Assembly (NCBI GenBank): GCA_034770075.1
Contig: CM068382.1
Location: 2,356,001 to 2,420,000 of the forward strand
DNA: 64,000 nucleotides
Source: Aralia elata
Taxonomy: Eukaryota; Streptophyta; Magnoliopsida; Apiales; Araliaceae
Direction: 5' to 3'
Of this stretch, positions 1 to 11,861 are shown in pieces. Numbering within the stretch: the first letter of the stretch is position 1; each line of letters begins with the position of its first letter. The notes beneath the pieces are model-generated. The model made no database searches. It was not told where the DNA came from and worked only from the letters and a program-made list of their open reading frames with translations. Made by a program: the position numbers and the translations under genes.

Positions 1-905
1 ATCATGGGTTGGCCGGTGAGAGAGATGAAAATTACACTTAGGAATTTAATCACAGGCTTACAAAAAACTAAAGGAGACAATGGGTTGTTGGCCATATTCA
101 CTACTACATGATAAGATAAGATGAGTATATACTTCTTGTTACATACCAGAAATATGAAAAAACTAGGGTTAACCCGTGACTCCGGCACTACAAATATATA
201 GAGTAGTTGTGGACAAAAATAAAGTCAATTTAACAGAGCACTGTGGTGTCGGAGAGAGATGTGTGAAGAGATCCGCCGTGATACCGGAGAAATAGGTGCC
301 GACCGGAGCGTCATGATGGCGGAGAGCTGTGGAAAGCTGTGAAAAGCGACCGAAAGATAGGGAAATGAGAGTGAGTTAATATGTGTTTTGCTGTTAAAGA
401 AGATATAAAGAAGGGTGAGATCTATCCCAAATTTAGACGATCCTAATGCTTTATTAGGCTGAGCCGGAATTTTATTTTTTCAAAAACACTTGTGTTTTGT
501 TATATAAATTGTATACACTTCTTTTATGTTTTACACTGAATTATAATATAGATCGTAATTTTTATAATGACATAGTTAATGTTTTAATTTTTTTTATAAA
601 AGTATTATTTTTTATTAATTTTAATCAAAATTAGTCAATCATGTGGGTGTTTAAGGGACAAAATAGTCAATTTACTCTGATGACGGTTTTACTCTTCTTT
701 AGAGGGAATATATTTTAACGTAATATGCACATGATTGACCAATTTGAAAGGAACAACTTTTTTTAAAATAAAATATTTATTATGACATTATTGAAATTAA
801 AATATTAACGTTAATATTGTAATTTAATGTGAACATGAGAGGTCAATATTGTAATTTGACCGAATAAAAAATATGATCTTAATTTTGAAATTCCATATAT
901 GATCG

Positions 906-945
<40 letters not shown>
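1..945. other. AT-rich intergenic DNA, no convincing gene
   Basis: No long open frame or splice-consistent exon set is visible. A GC-richer patch around 225-360 contains, on the minus strand, an ATG at 312-314 opening a 29-codon arginine/serine-rich frame that ends at 225. Its composition would suit the first exon of a leftward gene with an organelle-targeting start, but no good donor site or continuation is seen, so I do not call a gene. A (TA)n run fills 908-945. Confidence 0.6.
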
Positions 946-950
<5 letters not shown>

Positions 951-1720
951 CCAATCCACAACAAGCGTTTGCTGCAACAACCAAATTGTTCCTTGCCGCT
1001 ACAGGTTGTAGCGGCAGTAGTGTTTGGTTTTTTGGTTATCTGTCGCTACAGGCTGTAGCGGCAGGGAAGAAATGTTTTTTTTTCCAGCAAAGGTTGGTTG
1101 ACTTACAATAGGTATCAGTTTTTTGATCCTTATCTACTTACATACCCAACCCAAATGTCATTTATTATCATAAAATATATTATAAAAATATACAAAATTT
1201 TAATTTCTTCCAATATATTAAAAACTTTTAGATATATTTTATTTTTAAGTTAATTTATGAAATACTAAAATATAAAAAATTAAAATTTTAAAAGTAACAA
1301 ATATAATAATAAATAGTATCATAATAAAAGTAACAAATATTTATTATTATATTTGTTACTTTTAAAATTTTTATATTTTATATTTTAGTATTTCATAAAT
1401 TAACTTAAAAATAAAATATATCTATAAGTTTTTAATATATTGGAAGAAATTAAAATTTTGTATATTTTTATAATATACTTTATGATAATAAATGACAGTT
1501 GGGTTGGGTATGAAAGTACATAAGGATAAGGAGATCAAAAAACTGATACCTATTGTAAGCCAACTAACCTTTGTTGAAAAAAAAAAAAAAATTTCTTCCC
1601 CTGCCGCTACAGCCTGTAGCGGCAGATAACCAAAAAAGCCAAACACTATTGCCGCTACAGCATGTAGCGGTAGGGAACAATTTGGTTACTGCGTCAAACG
1701 CTTGCTGTGGATTGATACCC
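946..1720. mobile_element. 775-bp foldback/MITE with ~370-bp inverted arms
   Basis: The left arm (946 to about 1315) and right arm (about 1345-1720) are inverted copies of each other at roughly 90% identity, ending in GGGTAYCAATCCACARCAAG on both sides. The element sits inside a (TA)n tract, so a TA-type target duplication is likely but cannot be measured. Each arm carries two short palindromes of the form GCCGCTACA...TGTAGCGGC (about 1000, 1050, 1608, 1655). It encodes nothing evident, so it is a non-autonomous DNA element. The superfamily is uncertain (TA target favours Tc1/mariner-like or PIF-like). Confidence 0.85.
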
Positions 1721-1827
1721 ATATATATATATATGAATCTTAAAAATGTTGATGGTTGCTCTATAAAAACCTATAAATAGAGGGAATCCGTGGGATGCCG
1801 GTATGCGCAGGTTAAAAGCAGTGTATA

Positions 1828-1858
1828 TTATATGCTACGCATCCTGCGTAGCATATAA
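1828..1858. repeat. Perfect 14-bp dyad with 3-base loop
   Basis: TTATATGCTACGCA and its exact reverse complement are separated by TCC. It lies about 40 bp upstream of the TATA box of the bHLH gene. It could be a protein-binding dyad in the promoter or the relic of a small hairpin element; the sequence does not decide. Confidence 0.8.
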
Positions 1859-1897
1859 AGTGGCACTGCACATTCGACAAAAAGGCTGCCCTCCTTG

Positions 1898-1905
1898 TAT
1901 AAAAG
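1898..1905 (+). promoter_or_regulatory. TATA box of the LHW-like bHLH gene
   Basis: TATAAAAG is followed by a pyrimidine-rich CT stretch (1935-2030), typical of a plant leader. Transcription would start near 1925-1935, giving a leader of up to ~950 nt before the main ATG at 2892. A GTATGT donor at 2108 and acceptors near 2718 or 2780 make a leader intron plausible, but its exact end cannot be fixed from sequence alone. Confidence 0.5.
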
Positions 1906-2688
1906 AAAGTTCAAACTCAAAAGCCATTTTCATCTCTCGCTGTTCCTTCTCAAAACTACAAACTTTTTCTCTCAGTAACCAACCCATTTCTTTGCTCATT
2001 CTCTCTCCACTTTTTTCTCTGAGAATCTTGGAGAAAATCTTTGAAGCAATGGCGGGAGTTGAAAGTGATGAGAGGCAGCTGGAATTTCTTTTTGATTCCC
2101 ACGACTGTATGTTTAAGCAGCAAATTAGAAGCTACCCTCTTCAAAAAGCATTCTTTTAAGCAAAAGATTAACAAGTCTTTGAACTACAAAGACAAAAAAG
2201 TTTGTTACTTTTTCTTGCTAGAGCTGACCCCTCATATTTTTCTTTCTAAAAACCCAGTCTTGTGGCTAAATTAAGTCATAGAATCTTGATTTTATTAAGT
2301 AATGTCTACTGATATACGATAAATTTACCCATTTTGTTATAAACCACATTTAGAGATTCTTGAATCAGAAGAAGTTTACTTGAAGAATATGGATTGATCT
2401 TTTAAGTTTGATATGCTCTATTTATTGGGTCATTTCTTGGAAAGATTGAAAATTGGTGTGGGTTTAAGGTTTTTGTCTTGGTGATGTTCTTGAATTTTTT
2501 CATTGTTAGTTCAATCTTTTAAGGGTTCTTGAATTAGGAGAAATATAAGTATGGGGAAATCTTTGAACACAAAAATTTACATAGAGATTCCTGAGATTGA
2601 TATTTTAAGTTTGACATTTTACTTATGTTGGTGAATTCTTGGAGGACTGTTTGGTGTTAGGGTATAGGGATTAAGTTGTTGGGTGAGG

Positions 2689-2793
2689 ATGGGACTGGAT
2701 ATTCTGCTGCTTCCAACAGTGGGACCGCCAATAAAGAAGCGAGCTGGGTTACGGAGGAAGCAGGCAGGAAGAGGCTCTTACAGAGGCAGCTAG
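2689..2793 (+). CDS. Candidate conserved upstream ORF (34 aa) in the bHLH leader
   Basis: An ATG in strong context (A at -3, G at +4) opens a 34-codon frame that closes with TAG at 2791-2793, 98 nt before the main ATG. The peptide starts MGLDILLLPTVGPP and continues with a very basic stretch (KKRAG, RRKQAGRG). Coding-like composition and strong start suggest a regulatory uORF. Arabidopsis bHLH155 (At2g31280) is, as I recall, annotated with a conserved peptide uORF (CPuORF7), which would fit. If a leader intron uses the acceptor near 2780 the uORF would be partly removed, so splicing could switch it. Alignment to CPuORF7 was not possible here. Confidence 0.5.
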   Translation: MGLDILLLPTVGPPIKKRAGLRRKQAGRGSYRGS

Positions 2794-2891
2794 AATTTGG
2801 GATAAGGGGATTTTTGGGGGTCTAATTGATCTAACCTGGTGGGAGAGGTTTTTAAGTAGGTGGGTGTAGGATTTCTTGTCTGTGGGAAGAG

Positions 2892-5800
2892 ATGGGTAGT
2901 CAATTGCACCAAGCACTCAGGAGTCTGTGTTGCAACACTGGGTGGAATTACGCCGTCTTTTGGAAACTCAAACATCAAGCTCCAATGTAAGTTCAACATT
3001 TGCTAAACCCGTTTTCCAAATTTTCCTTATTATCTTCTTTGATGAGCTTTTGCTATTGTTCTAATATACCAAAAGCAGGTTCTGCCATCTTTCTACTATT
3101 GTTTTTCTCATCTCTGCTGAGAATGTTCAAATCGTGTGCTAATTCACTTGCAGAATATTTCATGTGTAGTTTCTCAGATTTCATTGTTAAGCTCCAGTAC
3201 ATAGATTAGTCTTAGTCCTTTTCAAAGTATAAGCATAAAAAACTCAGTTTATTCATGACTTTAAACTTCTTGTAGGATGTTGACTTGGGAGGATGCTTAC
3301 TATGACAACCATGGGCAACATGGTCCTTCAGAGAACAAGTGGCATAGTGACATAGCAGGCAATTCACATGATGGTCAATTTTCACATGACTCTATTGGGT
3401 TAGCTGTGGAAAAGATGTCATATCATGTTTACTCACTTGGGGAAGGGTATGATATCGATCATAAACTCATAAGCTGTCTATAGACTGTTTCAAATTTACT
3501 CACCAATCTTAGTCTTGATAGACTTTCGATGTAAAAATAAACAATCAAGTCAATAGAGTATGAAATTTTTTTTTTCCACGTTAATTCTTTGTTGAATGTA
3601 GGATTGTTGGACAGGTTGCAATTACTGGTAAGCATCTGTGGATTTTTGCTGATAAGCATGTAACGGATTCCTGCTCCTTGTTCAAGGTGAGGTATTAGTT
3701 TTATACACCACTTATATTTATCTAATCTTACCTTATTGAGTGGCATATTACATCTTTTATTTATTTGGTCATTTGGTGTTCTCTTCAGTACTGTGATGCG
3801 TGGCTTACTCAGTTTTCAGCTGGGATTAGGGTATGTTTACTGTGTAATTCCTTATATAATTTCAGTACATTCAGTTCTATGTTGAGATAGCTGCTTCACT
3901 CACTAATGCTCACTGCATAGATAAAAATGTATGGTCTATTTTTTATTTATAGCAATCAGTTTCTGAATTTGATCATAGATAACATTTGTTGTTTTTATTT
4001 TTATTTCATTAATAAATGAAGGCATCTTATTGTTGGTAACTGATACTCACACTATCATTGTAGATATCTCGGTAACTCAAATTTGGTGGCATACTGCTAT
4101 AATTCAAGCATAAATATTAGTTGTGTACTATGACAAATGTTTTCTTAGGAATTTCTACAATTAACCAATTGAGTCTTTCATTCTTTGTATTGGTTAACAG
4201 CATAGCATGAGACAGATGCTCTTATTCTTATTATATACAACTTAGTCTTTGACAAGTAATGGTTCAACTACAAATATGTTGAAAGATGTTTCCTTCAACT
4301 TTTATATTTGTGGGCGTTTAACTCTATAACCACCTCAAAATTTTAAAAGCACACAATTCTTTTTTAATGAGTTTGTAACTGGAGATATATTTTTTCCTTT
4401 TTACTATGCAGACTATTGCTGTTGTGGCTGTTGTTCCCCATGGGGTTGTACAGCTTGGCTCTTTAGATAATGTAAGCTGACTTAACTTTTATGCATCTTC
4501 AGAAATTAATTGAACGCATAATTTTGTTTAAACTTGATGTTAAGATTATGTTTTTGGATATTGAGAGAATGAGATGCAGTTCCTGTCTAGCTCACATAGT
4601 ATGTTTTGTTATTAGTATTTGATACTGGTGACTTAGTTTTGTAACTACTTTCTGCAATCCTTTTGCATTATGGTTTTAACTTTTAACAGAAACAAGAACA
4701 GAAAAAGAAAAAAGTCGTTACATGGTAATGCATTACAAACAGGCCGGTGACCATTTAGCGGCATGCTTCTGACTAGACCTTCAGTTCTATTTCATTGATG
4801 AAACAAAAAGATAGGAGCTCAGCTCATTTGAAAAACTCCAGCTTGAGTTTTTTGAAAGTTTAAGCTAATATGACAACATGAAGGTTGAGATTTAGTTTCC
4901 AAATATTTGAACCTTGATTGACAAAGCATGTCTGAAAACAGTGAATGTATGAACTAATATTTCAGTGCTTACGAAATTGGTAAGTTACTTGTGCATTTAC
5001 TTTTCTAGCTCCCATAATAGTGATTCACCACTACATTGTTAAAAACTTTGAGGAAGATGAGTTTATATCTTTTAGTAGGGGCCTTGGATATTAGCAGATG
5101 GCTAGCTCTCTTCCTTGTTTTTCATGCTTTTGATATTGTTCCCATGCAAATATATCTTGCTAGTTGATATGCATTATGTCACTTTTATTACAGTGACATT
5201 GACTTTCTAAATCACCCAACCATTACTTTGTCTAGTTTTGCCTTATATATTCTTTCTTCATTCTTTTATGTGAATGGTGCAGGTTGTGGAGGACTTGATG
5301 CTGGTGAACCACATCAGAGATGTCTTTTTTGGGCTTCAAGATCCCTTAGCAGGGGTTATTAGTAGTTTGGACTGTTCCTCATGTCTGGTAATTCTCTCTC
5401 TTTCTCTGTCATTTTCTCTTGCTATCACTTACAAACATGCCTACTCTCTCTCTCTCTCACACACACACACATACAAACACAGACAAACACACAAACATAG
5501 ACTTATACACCCACACCCTGCATACACACACAAACACCTGCTCAATACAAGTCATTCTACCTAAGCATCTTGAATTGATTCTCTTTTCTCAGTCCAATGT
5601 ATCTTGTAGAAGTTCAGCCTCAAGGAATTATCATGATTGCGTACGTACTCTGGATAAAAATATGCAGAACGAGCAAAAACCTCTTCGTCGTTCTTCTGCT
5701 GTTCCACTACCTGAAGGTTATCTAAGGAAGACAGTAATGACTGATAAGTATGAGGAACCTGAGTACTCGGTGTCAGGCGTTGGTGAAAGCTCGGATTTAC

Positions 5801-8759
5801 TTCAATCATCTTCCATGGAAAGGCTTCAAGAAGTAAATGGAAAATTAGCAATTAACAGGAAGTTTGAAGGGGAGAATAGAAGTGGCTTTAGGGATGTGGG
5901 AGTGGGATCTAGAGATAATGATGCATCTTCACTCAATTTCCTTAGTAACCAAAGTAATTTGTCTAATGTAAAACTTACTGCCGATAATTATGGAATAGAA
6001 ACTTCGTATTTGCCCGCAGTTTTTTGTGACACTACCCCAACCATTGATCAAATGGTGTTATTGGGTGCACCTGATTTTTCTCACACAGAAAGTCAAACAG
6101 ATTTAATAAGGACCTTAGAGTTCCAAAATGAGAGTAACTATATGGACACCTCCAAAGCTTGTTTCAAGTTTTCTGCTGGCTGTGAGCTGTATGAAGCACT
6201 AGGACCAGCATTTAAGAAACAAAATACCAGTTGTGACTGTGAAACACAAAAGACTGAAACTGAAACAGTTGTTCAGATAAATGATGAAGGAATGTGCAGC
6301 AGTAATCTTATGACTGTACATCCTGGTGCGGAGCATCTTCTTGAAGCAGTGGTGGCTAATGTTTGCCAAAGTGGTTCTGTTGTTAAACGGGAAAATACAA
6401 TATCAGCATCAGTAACTTCCCTCTTGACTGCTGAAAAAGTGTTAGAGCCTCCCGCCGGTGATGTGCATACTATTTGTTCAGCAGGGTATTCATTTGATCA
6501 GTCTTCCCTTGTAGAAGAGAACACACTGAACTGCTTGCCCTCATCTAGGGCATCTGGTGTTAGGTCCTCAAATGGATTTTCATCAACAAGTCATAGTAAA
6601 TGTAGTGAACAGATGGAGAGGCCTCAAGAACTTGATAAGATCAACAAAAAGAGGGCTAGACCTGGTGAAAATTGTAGGCCTAGGCCAAGGGACAGACAAT
6701 TGATCCAAGATCGCATTAAGGAGCTGCGTGAACTTGTACCCAACGGGTCCAAGGTAACTTCCATCACCGTTTTCTTAGTATTTAAGTTCTGTTTGTCTTA
6801 CAATTTACTGTGTACTGAAATGTATTGCAATAACACAGTGCAGTATTGATTCACTTCTGGAGCGAACAATCAAGCACATGCTCTTTATGCAATGCACCAC
6901 GAAACATGCTGACAAGCTAGATAAATGTGCTGAATCAAAGGTAAGGCATTGATTTTATCAGACTCCTGTTGTTTTAGTTGAAAATGAGTTAAAATGTATG
7001 ATACTGAACTTAGTAAATCCATTTATTGATTTTAGAAGCACTTATTTTGTTTAATTTGGGAGGGGCATTTCTAGTTTCTATTGTCTGGTGTTGGGGTGGA
7101 GGAGGGGAGGAAGTTCAGTAACTCGCACCGAGTTGGTTGAGTTTAAAAATAATCCCAAGTGCTACAAAAATTTAAATTCTTCCCATTCTAGTCCAACCCA
7201 CGCTGGCCCATCTAAGACACTAGGTTGAAGATGAAGGTGGTTTTGGTTGGATCATGCAGGTTCAAGATAGAATTTATATATTTTTGGCTGATGATTTTGA
7301 TATCCATTTCTGCAATTATGTATGATCCCTTCTGTCCTAATTAAAGAGTCATTTCTGTTTGGATAGTCTCTACCAGTTAATAACAATGATCAGAGTTGAT
7401 TTAACTGGTTATCTTGGTAATTTATGGGTCGTTATAATTCTGCAGTTGCTTGAGAAGGAAACCGGTGTGCGTGGATCCTCCAGTTATGAGCAGGGCTCAA
7501 GCTGTGTAGTGGAAGTGGGAAATCAGTTGGGAGTTTTTCCAATAATGGTAGAAAATATTAACATGAGTGGGCAAATGCTGATAGAGGTATGCACTTGCAG
7601 ACCTATTAAACTTTGTGATGCACAATACATCTATTGCTATTATTTGCTAATGATAATTAATATATAGTAGTCATCATTGGTGGAAGAAAACTTTCCCATA
7701 TTTTGAATGGAAAAAAGTAAACAATGAAAAGTAGCCCCATTATTTAGGAACATATGCTTTACATGCAGATGCTGTGTGAGGACTGCAGCCACTTTTTTGA
7801 GATTGCAGAGGCAATCAGGAGCTTGGGTCTGACAATTTTGAAAGGTGCCACAGATGCCTATTGCGGGAAAATCTGGATACGTTTTGTGGTTGAGGTACGA
7901 TTCTAACGTGGATTGAGTCTCTGGTTGAATAATGACTATTTATTATTCTTAATTATATTTTTAATGAGATTCTGGATTAAAGAGGAAGTAAACTTGTGTT
8001 TCCTTCAGGCACTATTACCTCTACACTCTCTTTACTATATTCAAGACTGCATTTTTGTATACTGTTTGGTTGTAGCAACTTGTTTATGTTGTAATATATA
8101 CATTTGTTATCGATCCTACAGCTATGTATCTTATATGCGTTGCAAGATGAAATACTCATTTTATTTTCTGCAGAATAAAAATATATGTGACTATGTAGAA
8201 ATTACCTTATAAGATCACTTTAGTTATCGTTTATTACTTTCCTGAAAATGATACGACTTTGTAGTAAATTGAGAGGCCAAATTTGTACATATCAATCAAC
8301 TTCTGGATCTTATTCTACATGTCATGTTACAAGAAACTTCCAAAAATTTTAAATAGATTGCAAATTATTTTAAAATGCCTGAGCTTCTTATAAACATATG
8401 TTATCGTTTGACTGGATTGGAATAGATAGTAAAATGAAAAGGAAAGTTAGGCTATTACAGATTGTCTGGACTCCATTTAGAAATAATTTTAGATCTTTAG
8501 TTTCTATTTTTCTAATCCCTGGATATTATTAGCAGATATTATCTTCCTCCGATCAACTTCTTGATAAATGGAGTAAATTATCCTTTAGTTCGCATCCTTC
8601 CACCATACTGAAATTAGTTCAAGCGTTTTTTTTTATTTCTTTTACTTTAAGAAATATTTAATTGATACTTTTTTGTAGGGACAGAACAATAGAAACATGC
8701 ACCGCGTGGATATATTATGGTCACTCGTGCAGATATTGCAACCAAAGACAGAAGTTTAA
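2892..8759 (+). CDS. LHW-family bHLH transcription factor (EMB1444/bHLH155-like)
   Basis: Eleven exons join in frame with GT-AG borders: 2892-2986, 3276-3446, 3602-3686, 3789-3830, 4412-4471, 5283-5387, 5593-6753, 6839-6940, 7446-7586, 7769-7894, 8679-8759, giving 722 aa. The first ~186 residues form the LHW-family N-terminal region (ALRSLC, WNYAVFWKLKHQ, LTWEDAYYDN, GIVGQVAITGKH). A long variable middle is encoded by exon 7. The atypical bHLH domain spans about 537-607, split by intron 7 after ELVPNGSK. The C-terminal ~110 residues are ACT-like and probably mediate dimerisation. Family members (LHW in Arabidopsis ~650 aa) pair with TMO5-type bHLH proteins in the nucleus to drive periclinal divisions in vascular tissue. 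The N-terminus resembles EMB1444/bHLH155 more than LHW itself. The start is chosen because the conserved motif begins at this Met. Confidence 0.93.
5443..5545 (+). repeat. CT/CA-rich microsatellite in bHLH intron 6
   Basis: A (CT)n run passes into imperfect (CA)n/CACAAA repeats just upstream of the exon 7 acceptor at 5591-5592. It keeps a pyrimidine-rich character but is likely length-variable between individuals. Confidence 0.8.
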
Positions 8760-9470
8760 GTGCTATGATGGTAATCGAAAAGGAAAATTAATCCCGGAGC
8801 TAAAAGACAGTGCAGATATTGCAAACCAGAAGAAAATCTGATGGATATGGTTCCATCCCTTGGAATCTATTTGTGAGTTATTTGTGATTTTTGTTGCAAT
8901 TTGTGTTCATAAGTTGTTCTGTAAAACATATATTGCCGTGAAGGAGCATTTTTCTGCCCCCAGCTAAAAGTGAGTGGAGATTCCATTGATTTTACTTTGT
9001 TCTGTTTTGTTTTTCGCTTTTTCTGTTGGCTGGAATCTAATTTTGCCATTGGCTCATTGTCTTTTGTCATTTTAGCCTCGATTTGAAATATAAGGTTTTT
9101 GTTTTCTGCCTGCATTTATTACATTTTCTTGCATTGAAATCCATAATGAGAAGCTGTTATTTATAGCATTATAGATTGTACATTCAATGTTGTTTTAGTA
9201 AGGCCTCTTCTGCAATTTGTTGACAAAGAAAGAAAAAAAGTCGAGTTTACTCATCAAGCTCAGACTCTTGATATAAAGTTCATTACAGAACCTTAAGGTT
9301 AGCTCTCTTGATTACAAACAAATAGAATATAATGCAACAAACATGGATTTAATTAATTTTATTACCGGCTTGAGCTAATTTTCACCATTATTATATCTCC
9401 TGGAAAATTTAGCAGCACGACGTCACATTAATACTGCTAGTCTCCCCTTTCTTTCCAATCGCTCAACAAA
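8760..9470. other. Convergent intergenic spacer and 3' UTRs
   Basis: This is the 711-bp space between the stop of the rightward bHLH gene and the stop of the leftward dioxygenase gene. It should hold both 3' UTRs. No other gene or repeat is seen. Confidence 0.6.
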
Positions 9471-11081
9471 TCATATCTTATAATGAGAAAGGGTTGATGT
9501 ACCATCCATTGGTTTTGACTGATGATAGACGGCGTATTCCAGGGGCAATACTTCCCTGTATATAGGTTGGTTGCTGTCAGATATGAGCTCCATTATCGGT
9601 CCGTATGGCTTCAGTAAGTTCTTAGCACTAGGATACAAGAAACATGCAGCTGATACCCTGGTTCCATCAGCTCCAGCCAGCACCCTATGATCCGCACTTT
9701 TGAATTTATCGTTAGAAATAATCTGTAGTTACACAATTGAAGAGAACAACAGTTACTATATCTGTGAAATAGGAAACGATGAACAAAATGTAGTATAAAC
9801 AGTTGATATTGCCAGAGCAGCTTAAAGTGTTAAATGTCGTTAGAACATTTCTAAAGGTGTCGCTCAAATGTATTTTTCTGTTAGAGCTCTCAAGAAGTGA
9901 AACTATAACTATTTACCTGCATAAGATCTCCAATGTGGGCTATGAGAGCTCCAGGAATGGGAGGTATGTCAACCCAACGATTTTGATGAAGAAACTGGAG
10001 GCCACCATTGTTGTCTTGAAGTAATATAGTCAGAAAGGTGGGATCTGAATGCTGTGGAGCGCCAAAGGTAAGATTAGGCTCAGGGCAAGCCGGATAATAT
10101 AGCCATGTCAAGAATTCACTTTTCATACATTCGATACGTGCAAGGTAATCACTGCTTAGCCCTAAAGCCTCTGATAATAATTCTGCCAGGGTCTCTCTTA
10201 GTTTGATTATTGATTTCACATAATCTTCCATTTCTTTTCTGCAAAAAGGCAATTATATTTTGTAACAGAGAAGGATAAAGTGACATTCAGGACATTCTTG
10301 TGGGAGTTCTGTTTGTCATCCATTTTTCATAACAGAAAGTGGACACAAACATAAAGCAAGATCCACATAAATGGCAACTGAAAATATTAAAGAATGAGTT
10401 AAAGTTTTATAGAATGTCAGTGACTCAGTGTGTTGAGATTCTGATGATGTGTCGTGATCTTAACTGCTCGTGTATGTACTCTCAATGTATCAAATTTAAA
10501 CTCGTAAAGAAGGGGACTAGTAAATCAATATAATAGAAAGAAAAAAAAAGGAACAACACAAACCTGCAAATTAGAGGTATTTCTGCAGAATCTAATGTAT
10601 CATCTAGAAAAGCACAAGCCAATGCATCCCTCCAAGGGCCAGGACGGGATTCATGAACCGATCCATTGACAGTATATAGCCTGACCTTCTGACTACTGTC
10701 ATCGGAAAACAAGTCAGTCTTGGCCTCCCTCGGCTGCTCATGAAACCTTCGTGTGGCTTCTAACGTTGCCTCAATTGTGTTAACATCCATTCCATGATTG
10801 ACCATTTGAAAGAAACCCCATGTTTCACATGCTTTTCGAATTTCATCAACAATGTCCTTTCTTCGGCTTTCTAGGCCTTGAAGGTCTATCAATGGGACTT
10901 GGAATTCGATACTGCTCGTGTCACTTGATGATACTGACGGTGTATGAAATTTATGTGGTGGATGGATGAAGATTCTTGGGATCTTCTTAACACCGGAATC
11001 TACGAGCCCTTTTACACCCGCTTTGGTTTCTTCAAAGGCCTTCACTTCTTTAGCCCAATCATAATGACCCTCAACTTCCAT
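9471..11081 (-). CDS. 2-oxoglutarate/Fe(II) dioxygenase, ACC oxidase homolog (copy 1)
   Basis: Three exons on the minus strand, 11081-10564, 10238-9917 and 9722-9471, give 363 aa with consensus splice sites. The N-terminal DIOX_N region carries GVKGLVDSG, PLIDLQG and WGFFQMVNHG. The catalytic core has iron ligands H236, D238 (HSD) and H292 (DHRV), and the 2-oxoglutarate-binding R302-x-S304. This is the plant DOXC group usually labelled '1-aminocyclopropane-1-carboxylate oxidase homolog', which includes deacetoxyvindoline 4-hydroxylase-like enzymes. True ACC oxidases are shorter and belong to a different clade, so ethylene synthesis should not be assumed; the substrate is unknown. It is tandem to copy 2, with identical exon 2 and 3 lengths (322 and 252 nt), so the pair arose by local duplication. 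All residues needed for activity are intact. Confidence 0.93.
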
Positions 11082-11861
11082 AGTACTGGTAGTACCTCAC
11101 AATTCTGTTTCTTTGCTATTTCAACTATCTGTTTAGGTACAACTATCCAAATAGAAAACAAGAAGCTATTTATGCCGAAAGCATGGAACATGGGGGGATT
11201 AAGAAATTAAGGGTACATTATAATACATATATATGGCGTTGACAAAGACCAAGTTGATAAAATGGCAAGCTGTACTGGTAGTTAGTTACATCTTATTATA
11301 GCGCCAAGTGACTGCACAAAATACATAGTATTTGATTGATTAGATATATGAAAACTGAAAAACCGCGGAAGGAACGTGGCATGTGACAGGAATTTTGAAA
11401 CATGCAAGTATATACATATATATGGGGACAGCATACCATGTTTAATACTTTAATAAGTCCTGTTATACCATTCCAGAAACCAGTCCACAAAGTAAGGCTT
11501 TAATTCTGCTTGGTTTACCTGCAAAGCAATGAGCATCCCTAGAATGTGCAAAAAACTAGTCGGGATTATGACACGTGGCAAGAAACATCAGCAGCCACAT
11601 CAAAACAAAAGATCCCAGTCAGCAATAGCAAACACTAATACCTCACTTCAATAACAGCTTCTTTCAAGTGCTGTTCTACAAAAGTTTACCCAAAAATAAC
11701 AAGAGAAGAATAAAGAAACAAGTAACCGAAAAAGAAAAGGTTCTGTCAAATAAAAAACAATTCCCCTAACAGTGAATCAATAGCTATTACAAATTTCATG
11801 CCAAGAGTTGTATTGCCCAAGTTTTTCAGGTTAAGCGTTTCTACTACAAGCAACGAATTTA
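11082..11861. promoter_or_regulatory. Spacer between dioxygenase copies with two ABRE/G-box-like sites
   Basis: This 780-bp gap holds the promoter of copy 1 and the 3' UTR of copy 2. ACACGTGGC at 11571-11579 (full CACGTG core) and ACGTGGC at 11374-11380 match abscisic-acid response/G-box elements, about 490 and 295 bp upstream of the copy 1 start. Whether they work is unknown. Confidence 0.45.

Noticed and set aside
225..314. Possible first exon of a leftward gene with targeting-peptide-like start
   Set aside because: Only 29 codons, no clear donor and no continuation inside the window.
5419..6849. Single 476-codon frame read as an independent intronless gene
   Set aside because: Its start lies in the CT/CA repeat of an intron and its end runs past the exon 7 donor at 6754; the spliced bHLH model explains the conserved part.
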